Of a DNA stretch of 64,000 nt, positions 19,383 through 29,957 are shown one piece after another. Made by a program: the position numbers and the translations under genes. Position 1 is the stretch's first letter. Each line of letters opens with the position of its first letter. The notes below the pieces were generated by a model. The model made no database searches. It was not told the DNA's origin and was given only the letters and a program-made list of their open reading frames with translations. Source of the stretch: Rhynchopus euleeides (lineage: Eukaryota; Euglenozoa; Diplonemea; Diplonemida; Diplonemidae); the NCBI GenBank assembly GCA_963210315.1, contig OY723291.1:434001-498000 (forward strand). The letters run 5' to 3'.

Positions 19383-19519
19383 GCAGTGGAGTCAGGTCGA
19401 GAAGGGGGGTCGGGGTGGGGTGCTGTGGGAGGGGGTACCCACCTCACGCGGTGGGCACCCCTCGCACCCCCGCGTTGTCATGCCTGATGCGCAATGAGGT
19501 TTAAAAGGCAACCAAAAAC

Positions 19520-20100
19520 TGTCTGTATTGCAGGGTCAACTAGGAAGGGGTGGAGTGGGGTGGGCTGCGCTGATCTGCATTCATGCAACGGAAGATCCCG
19601 CGAGGGCAAACCGCACGGAGTTGGAGGTGGCAACGCCCCCATTTGCGACGGAGCCTCCGGAGGACGCTGCCGCCGCGGGCGACAAGGAGGATTTGGCGGC
19701 CCGCCTGGATTTCGTGCTGCTGGAGGCACCAGAGAAAGCTGCACCACGGGCCAGAGGGCGGACCCCCCGTTGCGGCACCTGTTGTGGGGGGGAGCCGCGC
19801 AGGGAGGAGCGACTGCCTGGAGGCAGGCTCCCGGGGAGAAGCGGATCCGGAACCCCGGTGTGTCGAGTTCCAGCAGCATGAGTGAGAGCTCATCCTTGAT
19901 TTCGAGGTGGATTTCCCCCCCCCCCCCGACCTCGGGGGCAGGGTGCTGTACGCCATGTCGAAGACGTCCTGTGGGACGACGAGAAGTGGCACCGCCTAAC
20001 GCCCACCCAGCGGCTCACGCTCCGGACGCACCTCGAGCGCATCGCGGAGCACAAGGGCAATGCAAGGGAAGCCGCAAACACTGGCATTTTGCAATTATAG
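19520..20100 (+). other. Possible decayed coding fragment upstream of the LINE
   Basis: Two plus-strand stretches look coding-like in different frames: about 19560-19740 (with ELEVATPPFATEPPED and DLAARLDFVLLEAPEK) and about 19945-20096 (with WHRLTPTQRLTLRTHLERIA). An acceptor-like TGTATTGCAG precedes the first and GGGGGCAG the second. I cannot join them into a gene, and they may belong to an older element. The rest up to 20520 shows nothing. Confidence 0.25.
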
Positions 20101-20520
20101 GGGACGTACTGGAGGGGTCTGCGCCCCTCCCCGACATCACCACCAGGACATCCACAAAGCGATAAAGGGACCCCGCCCCGTCCCACTGAGCAGCACCGCC
20201 CCATTCACACAGTGCTGGATTTGGCACTGCCTGTCAAGGCAGCGGCCAACCAAACACAAACGTCACATCAGCGATGTGGTTCTTCGGGCACAGAACACAC
20301 GACATACGGCCCCCCGTGGCAAACGGTGTGCCGTGTTCGCAAAGGGTCCCTCCCCCACGGCAACAGGTTCAACGAGTCGGGTTAAACGCCACATCTCGTG
20401 CGAAGCCACGCTGCGCTCCACACCGGGTTATTCCTCCCCCCCTCCCCCCCCACACACACACTGCCACACCCTCCCCTCTATTTTTCACCAGTGCACCTGA
20501 GAAGGCCACTGCAATAAAAA

Positions 20521-20546
20521 CACACACACACACACACACACACACA
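20521..20546 (+). repeat. (CA)13 microsatellite at the LINE 5' end
   Basis: A pure CA tract directly before the LINE 5' leader. A second tract follows the LINE 3' end at 28782-28808 and a third follows the retrozyme near 29958-29995, so the tract is the probable insertion target. Confidence 0.9.
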
Positions 20547-20572
20547 GGAGGAGAGAGGGATACACGGGCAGG

Positions 20573-22658
20573 ATGTCACAGGCCGACCTCCACGGGGTCT
20601 CCTCCGGTAACACCGGCCCCCAGGCCGGTGGCCAACAGGCCGCCCCCCTGCCCCCCCTCGTTTTCAACGAACCCCGGGAATACACCCTCGGGCCCCTCCC
20701 CCCCCTGTACCGCGCGGCGCATGTCCGCGCCATCCTCCGCCACCTCCAGTGGGAGGCGCATGTCGAGGAGCCGAAGGACGGCGTAGCCGTCATCATCGCG
20801 GACAGCCCCCCCCCCCTCTGGCACCCCCCCCAGATGGTCGGTGCAGGTGAACGGCAAGGCCGTGGCTCTCACGGACACGGCGTTGCTGGAGGAGGAGAAG
20901 CGGCGGCAGGCGGAGGAGCGGAAGAAGGGAGAGGAGCTGGACCGCCTCAAGAGGCGGTACGATGGCCTCCAGGCCAGAGTGCGGGAAGAGCGCGAGGCGG
21001 CGGCGAAGGCGGGCCGGGCCGCCAAGTCCAGGACGCACCTGGGGAAGACCGGACGCGGGGGTGGCGCCGCGGCGGCCGCGCAGCAGCACGCGCAGCAGGC
21101 CCGCCAGCGTGTGGAGCGGCTCCAGAAGGACCTGGAGCGTCTGGGCCGCCGCCTCGTGGCCCTCGGCCACGACCCCGCCGCAACCACCGCCGCCGCCACC
21201 GCAGCCGACCCTGGCGCCGGCGCCACGCAGGACGGCGTACCCGCGCTGCAGCAGGAGGTGCAGCGCCTGCACGATCTGCTCAAGGAGCAGCAGAGGCAGC
21301 AGGACCAGCAGCGACAGCGCCTTGAGCAACAACTCGCTACACAACAAGGCCACCAGCAGGCGGCCACGCAAGGGGAGCGCGCCGAAGTGCGGCGACTTCA
21401 ACAGGAGCTTGGGGAGCAGAGGGCAGCCGCGCAGGGGGAGCGCGCCGAGGTACGGCGACTCCAGCAGCAGCTCGGGGAGCAGCAGGCCCGGCAGGATGAG
21501 CTCCTGCAGCGTGGGGGAGGCGCAGCAGGCACTGCCCCAGCTCCAGGCGAAGTCCCTGCAGACGGGCATGAGCGGCCTCCGCAAGGAGTTCAAGTCCTTC
21601 AAGGACGAACAGAAGCGGGTGAGCAGCGCGGGACAGGCGGAGGTCGCCCGCATCACGGCCGCGCTAGGTGAGCAGCAACAGCAAGGGGTGGAGCTGCTGT
21701 CGCGGTTGGCCGCCGTCGCCGAGGAGGGGCGCCTCAGCCAAGCCCAGGCGGACGCGCGCCTGACAGCCGCCCTCGCCGACGTGCAGGCGACAGCGCAGGC
21801 GACTGCGGACGGCCTGCGGGCGAGCAGCAGCTGGGCGAGCTCCGGGAGGAGCTGGGCAGGCAGCGCGTGGGCAATGACGCCCAGCAGGCAATGGTGGCAG
21901 ACGGGCGGCGGCAGCTGGAGGGGATGCGCGCCGAGCTCGCTGAATCACAGCGGGCAGTCGCGGAGGAGACGAGGGCGCACCTCGCCGAGCTCCACCACCA
22001 CTACCATGCCCAGCCCGCCCGGGGGAGGCCAGGTGAGCAGCGCAGGAGCCGGTGCCGCTCCCCGCGGCGGGCCCGCAACCGCGAGGGCAGGGACACCTCC
22101 AGGGAACGGGAGAGGGCCTCGGCGACCCTGCAAGAGGTCATCCGCGAGGATGTGCAGGTGAGGGAGGCGCTGCGCCATGCTACGGCAACGGCAGCAACAA
22201 CAACAGCAACAACGGCGCCACCCCCCCCAGTGGCGGCAACAGCGGAGCCGGCCCAGACCAAAACGGCAATCGCGCCACCACCGGCAGGGGCTGACCAACC
22301 TGCCCCCACAGCCAACGCTGACCTCGAACCCCCCGCGTCTGATAGCAACAACAACACCACCACCGCCACCTCCGCAGCGCCCGCAGCCGCCCCTGCGCCC
22401 GGGGATACACCCGTGCCCGCACCGCAGCAGCAGCAGCCTGACCCTGGATGCGGAGGCGAAGGGCAGCCCCCGGCGTCCGAGCAGCTACCCCCCCCTCAGC
22501 AACCCGCGCCCGGGAACAAAGGGGCCGAGGCCGGACAAGGGGACGCGGCAGCTGATCAGGACGTCACCGACACACCCCGAGTGGCGGGAAAGGGCGCGGG
22601 CAAGAACGGCAAGGCACCCCTACTGTGGAGGGGGGCTAAGCGCTACACCCCCTACTAG
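20573..22658 (+). pseudogene. LINE ORF1, coiled-coil RNA-binding-like protein, frame broken
   Basis: Coding is clear but moves through three frame changes, near 20.82-20.84 kb (C9 and C8 runs), 21.52 kb (G5 run) and 21.82 kb (a G/C-rich stretch). The start MSQADLHGVS leads into a short globular part (FNEPREYTLGPLPPLYRAAH), then a very long Gln/Glu/Arg coiled coil with tandem QGERAEVRRLQQ units, an Arg/Ser-rich basic patch (RSRCRSPRRARNREGR, near 22.05 kb) and an Ala/Thr/Pro-rich tail. This is the build of LINE ORF1 chaperone proteins. All the breaks lie in G/C-rich sequence while the 6-kb ORF2 is open, so assembly error is as likely as mutation. Confidence 0.7.
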
Positions 22659-22661
22659 GGG

Positions 22662-25600
22662 GTGAGGCGCCCCCTCAAGGGGGGACCCGGCCTACACCCT
22701 AAGGCTTCCGGTTCCCCCGGCGGGGGCGCCGACCAGGGGATAGGGGGAGCGCCCGTGGCGCAGCACCCTCTCGCCGCCGGCGAACCCTCCCCACAACCCC
22801 CCCATAGAGAACCAAAACCCGCAGGGACAGGAGTAACCTCTGCGGGGCCTTTAGATAGAACGAGAGTGCATAGAAGCCACGCCCCTGGGGCAGGAGAACC
22901 CCGGGGGCTCCGGGGAGGAGGGGGACAGGAGTACTCCCCCTCCTCAGTAGAGCAGGACGACCGATGGCTGGCAGAGATGGCGCAACGACTGCTGGCAGTG
23001 CGTGAGGCGGTGGCAAAAGACGGCAACTGCCAATACACCGGCCTCGCGGTGCAATGTGCGGGATGGACGGCGGCCTCTCTCAGAGCAGCTGTAGTCGAAG
23101 CCCTGGGACAGGACGCCGAGAGGCGAGCAACCTACGCGCCCGATATAGATGACCCCCGGGCACCCCCGTCCTACGACGACTACATCGCGGCGCAGGCACA
23201 GAGCGGGGTCTACGGGGACGGGGCTACACTCAGGGTAGCGGCTGAGGTGTTGGGGGCCCAGGTGTGGGTCCTCGGCACTACGGATAGGCTGCACCTGGGG
23301 CGCGTCGGGTCAGGCGACAAAGTGATATGCCTCACGTGGAGGCCCTTCCACTACGACGTGCTGCGCATCCCCCTCACGCTAGCCAGGGAGTTAGCAGCCT
23401 CCACGACAAACAGATGGAAACTCCCCACCGCGACTCCCACTCCTCCTCCTGTAGCTCCAACCGCAACCGCCGCTACCACAATCTCCCCGATACGCGGCCC
23501 TGCTCCCAGGCCGCCGCCGCGACGCCCCGCGCCGCGGCCAGCGTCTCCTGGGGTACTCAGGGTGGCGTCAGCCAACGTCACGTCGCTGTCAACCCACTTG
23601 TGTGATGTGGCGGACCTGAAGGCAGACGTTGTGGCCCTGCAAGAAACGCGTGTCCCGGACCCCAGCAAGGGCACGCTCAGCAGCTACTTCGCGGCCCACG
23701 GCTGGTCCATGCACTGGGGTAAGGGCATGCCCAAAGTCAAGGGGGCCAATGGCTACGAGCAGACCCGACCCGGAGGAGTGGCAGTCATGGCAAAAGAGGG
23801 CCTGGTAGCGCAAGTGGTGCAACCGAAGACCAAGCTGGAAAAGAAGCTGCACGACAGTACCCGCCTGGTACACGTGGTGCTCGCAACCAGTAACGGCAAG
23901 ACAGCGCTCCACATCCTGTGCGTTTATGGTCACTCTGGGATGGAGGTGCGAGTGCAGCGGGAGACCCTCCTGCAGGAGGCGCTGGACCTCGCAGCCGGCC
24001 TGGGGCAGGTGCCCGTGTTGCTGCTGGGGGACCTCAACACCAACCCGGAGACCAGTGCCGTCCTATCCCAGGCGTGCCGGGTGGGTGGTTGGACCGATGC
24101 GGCGGTCTCATACGCAGAGCTGAAACAGCAGGAAGTTCGGAACACCTGCTGGGCATCGAAGGAAGGCACCAGACTGGACATCTGCCTGCTGAACCCCTGC
24201 GCGGCGCCGGCCTTGCGCTCCGTCGAGGTGGCAGAAAAGGGCGAATACGGCATCCCCACGCACTGCCCGCTCTTCGTCGACCTCGACCTCGCCGCCTTCC
24301 GCCGACCGAAGCAAATCTGCATCCTCCCCGCCCCCTTTCCTAAGTGCAAGCCCACGCTCGGGGGCGCTGCCGCCAGAGAGGTGCTGCTGGATGTGCTAAC
24401 CGCAGAGAAAACGAAAAAGGGTGCAACAGGAGCGCAACTCCTCCGCCGGGCCTCAGCCTGCAGCGAGAACTTCCTGAAGCGTGTCCACGTGGGCCAACTC
24501 GGAAGGCAGGAAGCGGCGTACACGGGCAGGGCGGAGGGCTACCACATGCAGCAGTCGAGGGTGGCCACCAAACACCGCCCCGCCTCCGCCCGAGGAGCGG
24601 GCGACAAGAACACCCGGGCGAAGGACAAGCTGTTGGGGAACCTCCGGACCCTCATCCTGGAGGGCCGCCACCGACTGCTGGAGTCTGCGCCATACCCCCC
24701 CACACCCAACGAAGAGCACGCCTGGGGCGCTGCGAAGAAGCGGCTGAAGGGAGGGGGCCTTCCCCCGGGGCTGGAGGCGGCGCTGGCGGGCACCACCTCA
24801 CAACTGCCGGACCTCGAGACGATGGAGATGGCCCTTGTCGCCCTGGAGGGATCTCAGCGAGGCATGTTCGACGCGCTCCGCGACGAAAGACTCCGCACGT
24901 GGAAGGCGAGGATGCAGAAGGCCTGGACGCAGGAGGCGGGGATAGTGTTCTCGTACCTCGCAGACCGCTTCTGCGCCCCTACCACCTTCATGCGCCGCGA
25001 GGATGGCTCCTTCACGGCCTGCCCCAAGGAGGCGGATGAACTGCTGAGGAGCGATACTGCGTGGGGGGGCTACTTCCGGAAGTATGCGACGACGCCTGAG
25101 CCTCGCTGGGACACCTTCCGACAGAGGTACAGCGACTTCCTCCCTGACCCGGCCGAGATGGAGTGTAAGACCATTACGGCAGAAGACGTTGGGACAGCGC
25201 TGGCTAAAATGTCTACATCCACCTCGCCGGGCCTACACGGCTGGAGGGTGCACGAGCTGCGGCAACTCCCAGGGGACCTCCTCAAGTTGTTCGCGGAGGT
25301 GTTCAATGAGGTCGAGAGATCGGGCGAATGGCCGGAGCAGCTGATGCACGCCATGATTTGCCTCATTCCCAAGCCCGGCAGCTCAGGTGAGCCGCTGTCG
25401 CAGCGCCCCATCAGCATCACTCCCGTGCTGTACAGGGTGTGGGCAGCAATCCGAGTGAAGCCTGCGCTGAAGTGGCTGGAGAGCATTGCGCCTGAGGACT
25501 TGCACGGATGCAGACCTGGCCACGGCGCGGAGGACCTCATCTGGCACCTGGCAGCACGGATCGAAGAGGCCCACCTCACAGGACAGCCACTGTACGGTGT

Positions 25601-28600
25601 CGCCCTAGACTTTAAGAAATGCTTCGACACGGTGCCGATTGACCTGACCTTCTGTCTAGCTGCGGAGCTCGGCTTCGACGGCCGAGTCCTGCGCACCCTG
25701 CGGGCAGCGTACGGGTCAATGCAGCGGCACTTCCGGGTAAGCGGCACTATCGGAGAGGGCTTCCTGCCAACCAACGGCATCATGCAGGGCTGCCCCATTA
25801 GCGTCGTGCTGATCAACGTGCTGGTGGGTGTATGGATGCGCATGGCGGAGCACCGGCAGGGCACGAGGGCGTTGTCGTTTGTGGACGATGTGTACGCGGT
25901 GACCCCCAGCCCGGGGACCTTGCAAGCAGTGGTGGATGACTCTGCAGATTTCTCCCACGATACCGGGATGGTAATATGCGCAGAGGTCAAGTCACATGTC
26001 TTCTCGACGTCCCCCGAGCCGTTGACCCCGATAGTCTACCGGACACGGGACGGCACGGCTACCCCCCTTCGACAGCGCGATAGCTTCGACTGCCTCGGGG
26101 CCATGCTGCATGCGCGCCCGCTCGAGGGACCCGAGGTGCCCAAATCGGAGCGCGTCGCCCGCCGAAAAGAGGGCGCAGAGCAGAACCTGCGCAGGACCTC
26201 GGCACTGCCCCTACCGGTGCAGTGGAAGGGGCAGGCAGCAGCGATGACAGCGGGGTCCAGGCTCTACTACGACGCCCTGGTCACCCGCTGGGAGGACGCC
26301 GACATCAGGCGATGGAGGGGGCTCTTCGTCGCCGCGCTGTGGTCCGGACCCCCCCGCAGGGCGCGGGAGGCTGTGCTGGATGTCCTCCACCATGCACATT
26401 GGGTGGACCCCGCCGTCGCCCCCCGCTACCGGCAGATCACCACCTGGGCCATGCAGGTCAAGAAGTGGGGCCGCTGCAGGGTTCTGTCTGAGACGGCTTG
26501 GGATAGCAGAGTGAGGCTTACAGGGACAGGCCCCTTCGCGCTTTTCCGAGCGGCCCTTCGGTGGATAGGATGGAGCTGGAGCACGGCGACCACCCTATCT
26601 TACACTGTTGAAGCGGGACGGAGCATAGTCTTCGACCCCACCGCAGCAACAACGAGCGGATGGGGGATCTTCGCTCATGACCTCCGCCAGGCCCTACGTA
26701 CACAGGTGGCCAAGGCGCTGGCTGGTCGTCGTGACGACTTTGCGGGCGCTCAGCACGGCATCGACGGGCAAGCCACACGCTGCGTCCTGGAGGGAGAGGG
26801 CGCCGCGGTCACGGGATACCAACGGGGCCTCCTTCGTTCCGTCATTGCAGGGGCGGTGCCTGTCCGAGGGCGCACGGGGCAGGGCGGGATCTGCCGATAC
26901 TGCAACGCAGGCACCCCCGAGACGGTGATGCACCTATGGTGGGAGTGCTCCGCGTGGGACCCAATCCGACAAAACCACCCCATTACGGCTGTGGACCGGT
27001 CAACCTGGCCACCTTGCTTGGCGTTATGCGGGGTGGCGCCCGCCTTTAGACACGGCATCCCGGAGGACAGGCAGCCCCTGCCACTATCCTTCGCACGCAG
27101 GGTGGATATAGTGGCGCAGCTGCACCGCTACTTCATTGCAATCCTCTCGGCGCGGCAGGAGAAAGATGGACTGCTCGACCGCTCCGCGCGCCACCACCGC
27201 ACCCTTCACTATCCATGGGGGTGGTGCACGCCCAACCCCGAACGGGCCTGCATCCCTGTGCGGGCGCCGTCCACTGTCAAACAGACGTGGGGCAAGCGCC
27301 CCCCGGAGCTGTGGGTGGCCCTCTGCGACTGGCTGCGGGGCCTGAAATGGGGGCCGCAGGGAGGGGAGCACACCGTGACCCTCATGGAGTTGGCTGTCGA
27401 CTTTGAGCTGTCGACCGGCCTCACCCTCCCAGAAGTCGAAACGCGCCGCATCCGCCCCCACACACCTGACCCCCCTGAGAGGGGGCCGCGGGAGGCCCGC
27501 CCACGCATCCCCGAGGACACAGCCCCGGGGCTCACCCTCTACTTCGACGGCGGAGCAAGGGACAACGGCACCCCCTTCGCCCTGGCGGGTGCAGGTGCGG
27601 TGCTCTACCGAGACGGCCTCAAGGTGTCGGAAGAGATCCTCCCTCTGCTGAACGTACGCAGCAACAACATCGCTGAGTACGAAGGGGTTCGAGCGGGCCT
27701 ACGGCTGCTCAGAAGGGGCGACCCGCCCCCTGAGGGGAACGTTACGGTGCGGGGTGACTCGCAGGTGGTGCTGCGACACCTAAAAGGGGAAGCGGTTTGC
27801 CGCGATAAATCCCTCCGCCCCCTCTTCCTCAGCACGGCACGGCTGGCTGCCGACCTCGGGCCCCGGATCACCCTTACGTATGAGCACGTGAAAAGGGAGC
27901 TCAACGTCGATGCGGACGCCCTCAGCAACGCCGCCATGGACGAGGCTGAGAGGCAGGGGGAGACCTCGCAGGAGCAGCTGCGGCAGGACTTCGCAGCCTT
28001 CCAGAAGAGCATCCTGGGCAAGGCTCACTCGTTGAGGCAGCTCTGCGAGGTGGTGCGCAAGACTTCCAAGCAACCATGGCACTGTGGCCACACTGCGAGC
28101 TCCACTGTCCTCACCGCGATCGGGGGAACCGTGGCAGGGGGCCTGTCCAGGAGAGCCCAGCTCAGCCCAGCCACCGAGTCGGTGATGCGCAGCCTCCAAG
28201 CGCACACGGCAGGCCCGGGCTTGAACCAGCGGGACACAGCCTTCCACTCCCGCGGCATGGCGTGGGCCGCAACCTTCGCACCGCAGCCCCACTACCCAGA
28301 GGGGTGGCAGCAAGCGGCCCAGCAATGGACTGCCAGCAGCCGGCAAGCCAACGCCCGGACAGGACGGTCATGGGAACGACGGGGCGCTGCTCCCCGGACT
28401 GCCCCCCCTGGAGCCAGACGGAACGCGAAGATGCTTACCTGCGCTCTGCACTGGAAACCCCGCTGCGTGGACTGCCGGCGCCGGCGCCTCTCGGAAGAGG
28501 ACTGCTGCCGGGACCACCACGGGAAGAACGACGGCTTGCAAGTCACCATGGAATTTTGCAAGACGCATCGCATGGGCCGGTGCGGGGACTGCCACAGCAG

Positions 28601-28721
28601 TGCGAAATCACTCACACACTGTTGCGGCACGCACCACGCTGGCTATGCCTCACGCCCTCCTCGGAGTGGCACTGAGTTGGCCCCACACTCTAACCCGAGT
28701 GGGGCATCCGCTGTGACGTAG
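22662..28721 (+). CDS. LINE ORF2: OTU protease, AP-like endonuclease, RT, RNase H, Cys/His modules
   Basis: 2,019 open codons; the first ATG is only at 22977 (codon 106). OTU-like cysteine protease at about 115-235 with KDGNCQ (Cys123), GVYGDGATLR and PFHYD (His230). Pro-rich linker. EEP endonuclease at about 298-541 with QETR, GDLNTNP and THCPLF. Reverse transcriptase around 860-1120 with LDFKKCFDTV and the active-site FVDD near 1073. A CCHC-like CRYC..H....C near 1410. RNase H at about 1625-1765 with YFDGGARDNG, RGDSQ and a late DADALSNA. The tail has two tandem modules of the form C-x2-H-x4-C-x2-C-x9-CC-x2-HH. ORF1 and ORF2 are in the same frame, split by a single TAG. Confidence 0.93.
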   Translation: MRRPLKGGPGLHPKASGSPGGGADQGIGGAPVAQHPLAAGEPSPQPPHREPKPAGTGVTSAGPLDRTRVHRSHAPGAGEPRGLRGGGGQEYSPSSVEQDDRWLAEMAQRLLAVREAVAKDGNCQYTGLAVQCAGWTAASLRAAVVEALGQDAERRATYAPDIDDPRAPPSYDDYIAAQAQSGVYGDGATLRVAAEVLGAQVWVLGTTDRLHLGRVGSGDKVICLTWRPFHYDVLRIPLTLARELAASTTNRWKLPTATPTPPPVAPTATAATTISPIRGPAPRPPPRRPAPRPASPGVLRVASANVTSLSTHLCDVADLKADVVALQETRVPDPSKGTLSSYFAAHGWSMHWGKGMPKVKGANGYEQTRPGGVAVMAKEGLVAQVVQPKTKLEKKLHDSTRLVHVVLATSNGKTALHILCVYGHSGMEVRVQRETLLQEALDLAAGLGQVPVLLLGDLNTNPETSAVLSQACRVGGWTDAAVSYAELKQQEVRNTCWASKEGTRLDICLLNPCAAPALRSVEVAEKGEYGIPTHCPLFVDLDLAAFRRPKQICILPAPFPKCKPTLGGAAAREVLLDVLTAEKTKKGATGAQLLRRASACSENFLKRVHVGQLGRQEAAYTGRAEGYHMQQSRVATKHRPASARGAGDKNTRAKDKLLGNLRTLILEGRHRLLESAPYPPTPNEEHAWGAAKKRLKGGGLPPGLEAALAGTTSQLPDLETMEMALVALEGSQRGMFDALRDERLRTWKARMQKAWTQEAGIVFSYLADRFCAPTTFMRREDGSFTACPKEADELLRSDTAWGGYFRKYATTPEPRWDTFRQRYSDFLPDPAEMECKTITAEDVGTALAKMSTSTSPGLHGWRVHELRQLPGDLLKLFAEVFNEVERSGEWPEQLMHAMICLIPKPGSSGEPLSQRPISITPVLYRVWAAIRVKPALKWLESIAPEDLHGCRPGHGAEDLIWHLAARIEEAHLTGQPLYGVALDFKKCFDTVPIDLTFCLAAELGFDGRVLRTLRAAYGSMQRHFRVSGTIGEGFLPTNGIMQGCPISVVLINVLVGVWMRMAEHRQGTRALSFVDDVYAVTPSPGTLQAVVDDSADFSHDTGMVICAEVKSHVFSTSPEPLTPIVYRTRDGTATPLRQRDSFDCLGAMLHARPLEGPEVPKSERVARRKEGAEQNLRRTSALPLPVQWKGQAAAMTAGSRLYYDALVTRWEDADIRRWRGLFVAALWSGPPRRAREAVLDVLHHAHWVDPAVAPRYRQITTWAMQVKKWGRCRVLSETAWDSRVRLTGTGPFALFRAALRWIGWSWSTATTLSYTVEAGRSIVFDPTAATTSGWGIFAHDLRQALRTQVAKALAGRRDDFAGAQHGIDGQATRCVLEGEGAAVTGYQRGLLRSVIAGAVPVRGRTGQGGICRYCNAGTPETVMHLWWECSAWDPIRQNHPITAVDRSTWPPCLALCGVAPAFRHGIPEDRQPLPLSFARRVDIVAQLHRYFIAILSARQEKDGLLDRSARHHRTLHYPWGWCTPNPERACIPVRAPSTVKQTWGKRPPELWVALCDWLRGLKWGPQGGEHTVTLMELAVDFELSTGLTLPEVETRRIRPHTPDPPERGPREARPRIPEDTAPGLTLYFDGGARDNGTPFALAGAGAVLYRDGLKVSEEILPLLNVRSNNIAEYEGVRAGLRLLRRGDPPPEGNVTVRGDSQVVLRHLKGEAVCRDKSLRPLFLSTARLAADLGPRITLTYEHVKRELNVDADALSNAAMDEAERQGETSQEQLRQDFAAFQKSILGKAHSLRQLCEVVRKTSKQPWHCGHTASSTVLTAIGGTVAGGLSRRAQLSPATESVMRSLQAHTAGPGLNQRDTAFHSRGMAWAATFAPQPHYPEGWQQAAQQWTASSRQANARTGRSWERRGAAPRTAPPGARRNAKMLTCALHWKPRCVDCRRRRLSEEDCCRDHHGKNDGLQVTMEFCKTHRMGRCGDCHSSAKSLTHCCGTHHAGYASRPPRSGTELAPHSNPSGASAVT

Positions 28722-28781
28722 GGGTGGGCGGGGAGTGGGCACAGATCCGCGCAGGGTTACCCACTTAAAACCACTATCACT

Positions 28782-28808
28782 ACACACACACACACACACA
28801 CACACACA
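28782..28808 (+). repeat. (CA)n microsatellite between LINE and retrozyme
   Basis: A pure CA tract that ends the LINE and starts the retrozyme-like element, so the two retroelements share one microsatellite. Confidence 0.9.
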
Positions 28809-28993
28809 AGCCCTCAAGACTCTTGAAGCGGCCTGACTATTTAGTGTCTTCGTCGCAGCAAGGGGGCGATATATACCACCCTTTTTATTGATTTCACGTG
28901 TCAGTGTTTGACTTTTTCGCAACTTCATTTCTTCCTTTTTCTCCCTCTCCAACCCCACCCGTGACACCACCAGGGTTTAGCTAGCCCTGGTCC

Positions 28994-29086
28994 GATTATC
29001 CCCGGTTCTTCGCTGAAGAGACGCGGCCGGGGGGAGGGGTACGAAGAGTACGCGTCGAAACCGGTGTCACGTCGTGTTGGGGAATC
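28994..29086 (+). ncRNA. Hammerhead ribozyme motif, type I, copy 1
   Basis: Core box CTGAAGA at 29013-29019. Stem II pairs GACGCG (29020-29025) with CGCGTC (29051-29056). GAA follows at 29057-29059. A two-pair stem III (AC/GT) with a CGGT loop ends at GTC, so cleavage is predicted after C29068. Outer stem I pairs GATT..CCCC (28994-29003) with GGGGAATC (29079-29086). All invariant core positions match the consensus, including the G-C pair at the base of stem II; stem I is imperfect next to the core. Confidence 0.72.
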
Positions 29087-29792
29087 CTTCGGGAGTGCGA
29101 TACTGAAGGGGAGGTGCTACTGCCCGTGCAGGGCGACACCGCCTTAAAACTTTATAACCACACACAAACCCTCTATTCCCCCAGGCCTGATGAGCAATCC
29201 CCCCTGCCTCATGTTGTGACTTCCTTTCTACCTTGCACAAAACATCCCATTTGCCCCTTTTCTTCCTTCGAAAGTGTTGTGACTACCCCCCCTTCCCCAC
29301 CCCTCGGGAGTGCCACTCCTCTGGTGGTTAAAAGTGACCCGCCGTTGTGCCTTCGGCATCTGTTGCGTGTGCCGTCGTATGCTTCCTATGCACTAGTTAT
29401 AGCTATCCGGGGGCGGCCTGCTGTCGCACCAGTGGGCTGCCCCACCTCTGCACCCTCGGTTTTTAAGATGTTCACCACAGCGGAGAATGATCCCCTTCTC
29501 TGTGGCGATCGAGCCAAGCTGGACGAGGTTCGCCTTCGGGCGAAGGTCATGTGGGCGGACAAAAGGTGCCTGCTCCTGAGACTCATCAGCAACCTGTTTC
29601 TTCCTTCAAGCCCTCAAGACTCTTGAAGCGGCCTGACTATTTAGTGTCTTCGTCGCAGCAAGGGGGCGATATATACCACCCTTTTTATTGATTTCACGTG
29701 TCAGTGTTTGACTTTTTCGCAACTTCATTTCTTCCTTTTCTCCCTCTCCAACCCCACCCGTGACACCACCAGGGTTTAGCTAGCCCTGGTCC

Positions 29793-29885
29793 GATTATCC
29801 CCGGTTCTTCGCTGAAGAGACGCGGCCGGGGGGAGGGGTACGAAGAGTACGCGTCGAAACCGGTGTCACGCCGTGTTGGGGAATC
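29793..29885 (+). ncRNA. Hammerhead ribozyme motif, type I, copy 2
   Basis: Same motif in the 3' repeat: CTGAAGA at 29812-29818, a six-pair stem II, GAA at 29856-29858, and GTC ending at 29867. The two predicted cleavage sites are 799 nt apart, the expected size of the circular RNA. Confidence 0.72.
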
Positions 29886-29957
29886 CTTCGGGAGTGCGAT
29901 ACTGAAGGGGAGGTGCTACTGCCCGTGCAGGGCGACACCGCCTTAAAACTTTATAAC

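Larger units (their letters stand above)
20547..28781 (+). mobile_element. Non-LTR retrotransposon (LINE) with OTU, APE, RT and RNase H
   Basis: About 8.2 kb: a 26-bp leader, ORF1 (20573-22658), ORF2 (22662-28721) and a 60-bp 3' tail, bounded on both sides by CA microsatellite. It has no poly(A). Domain order APE-RT-RNase H with C-terminal Cys/His modules fits the I/ingi-like group; an OTU protease at the ORF2 N terminus is unusual. It is the main plus-strand coding unit in a window whose host genes are all on the minus strand. Confidence 0.93.

Noticed and set aside
29185-29260. CTGATGAG box in the retrozyme core
   Set aside because: No pairing stem II and no GAAA at a sensible distance; a chance match.
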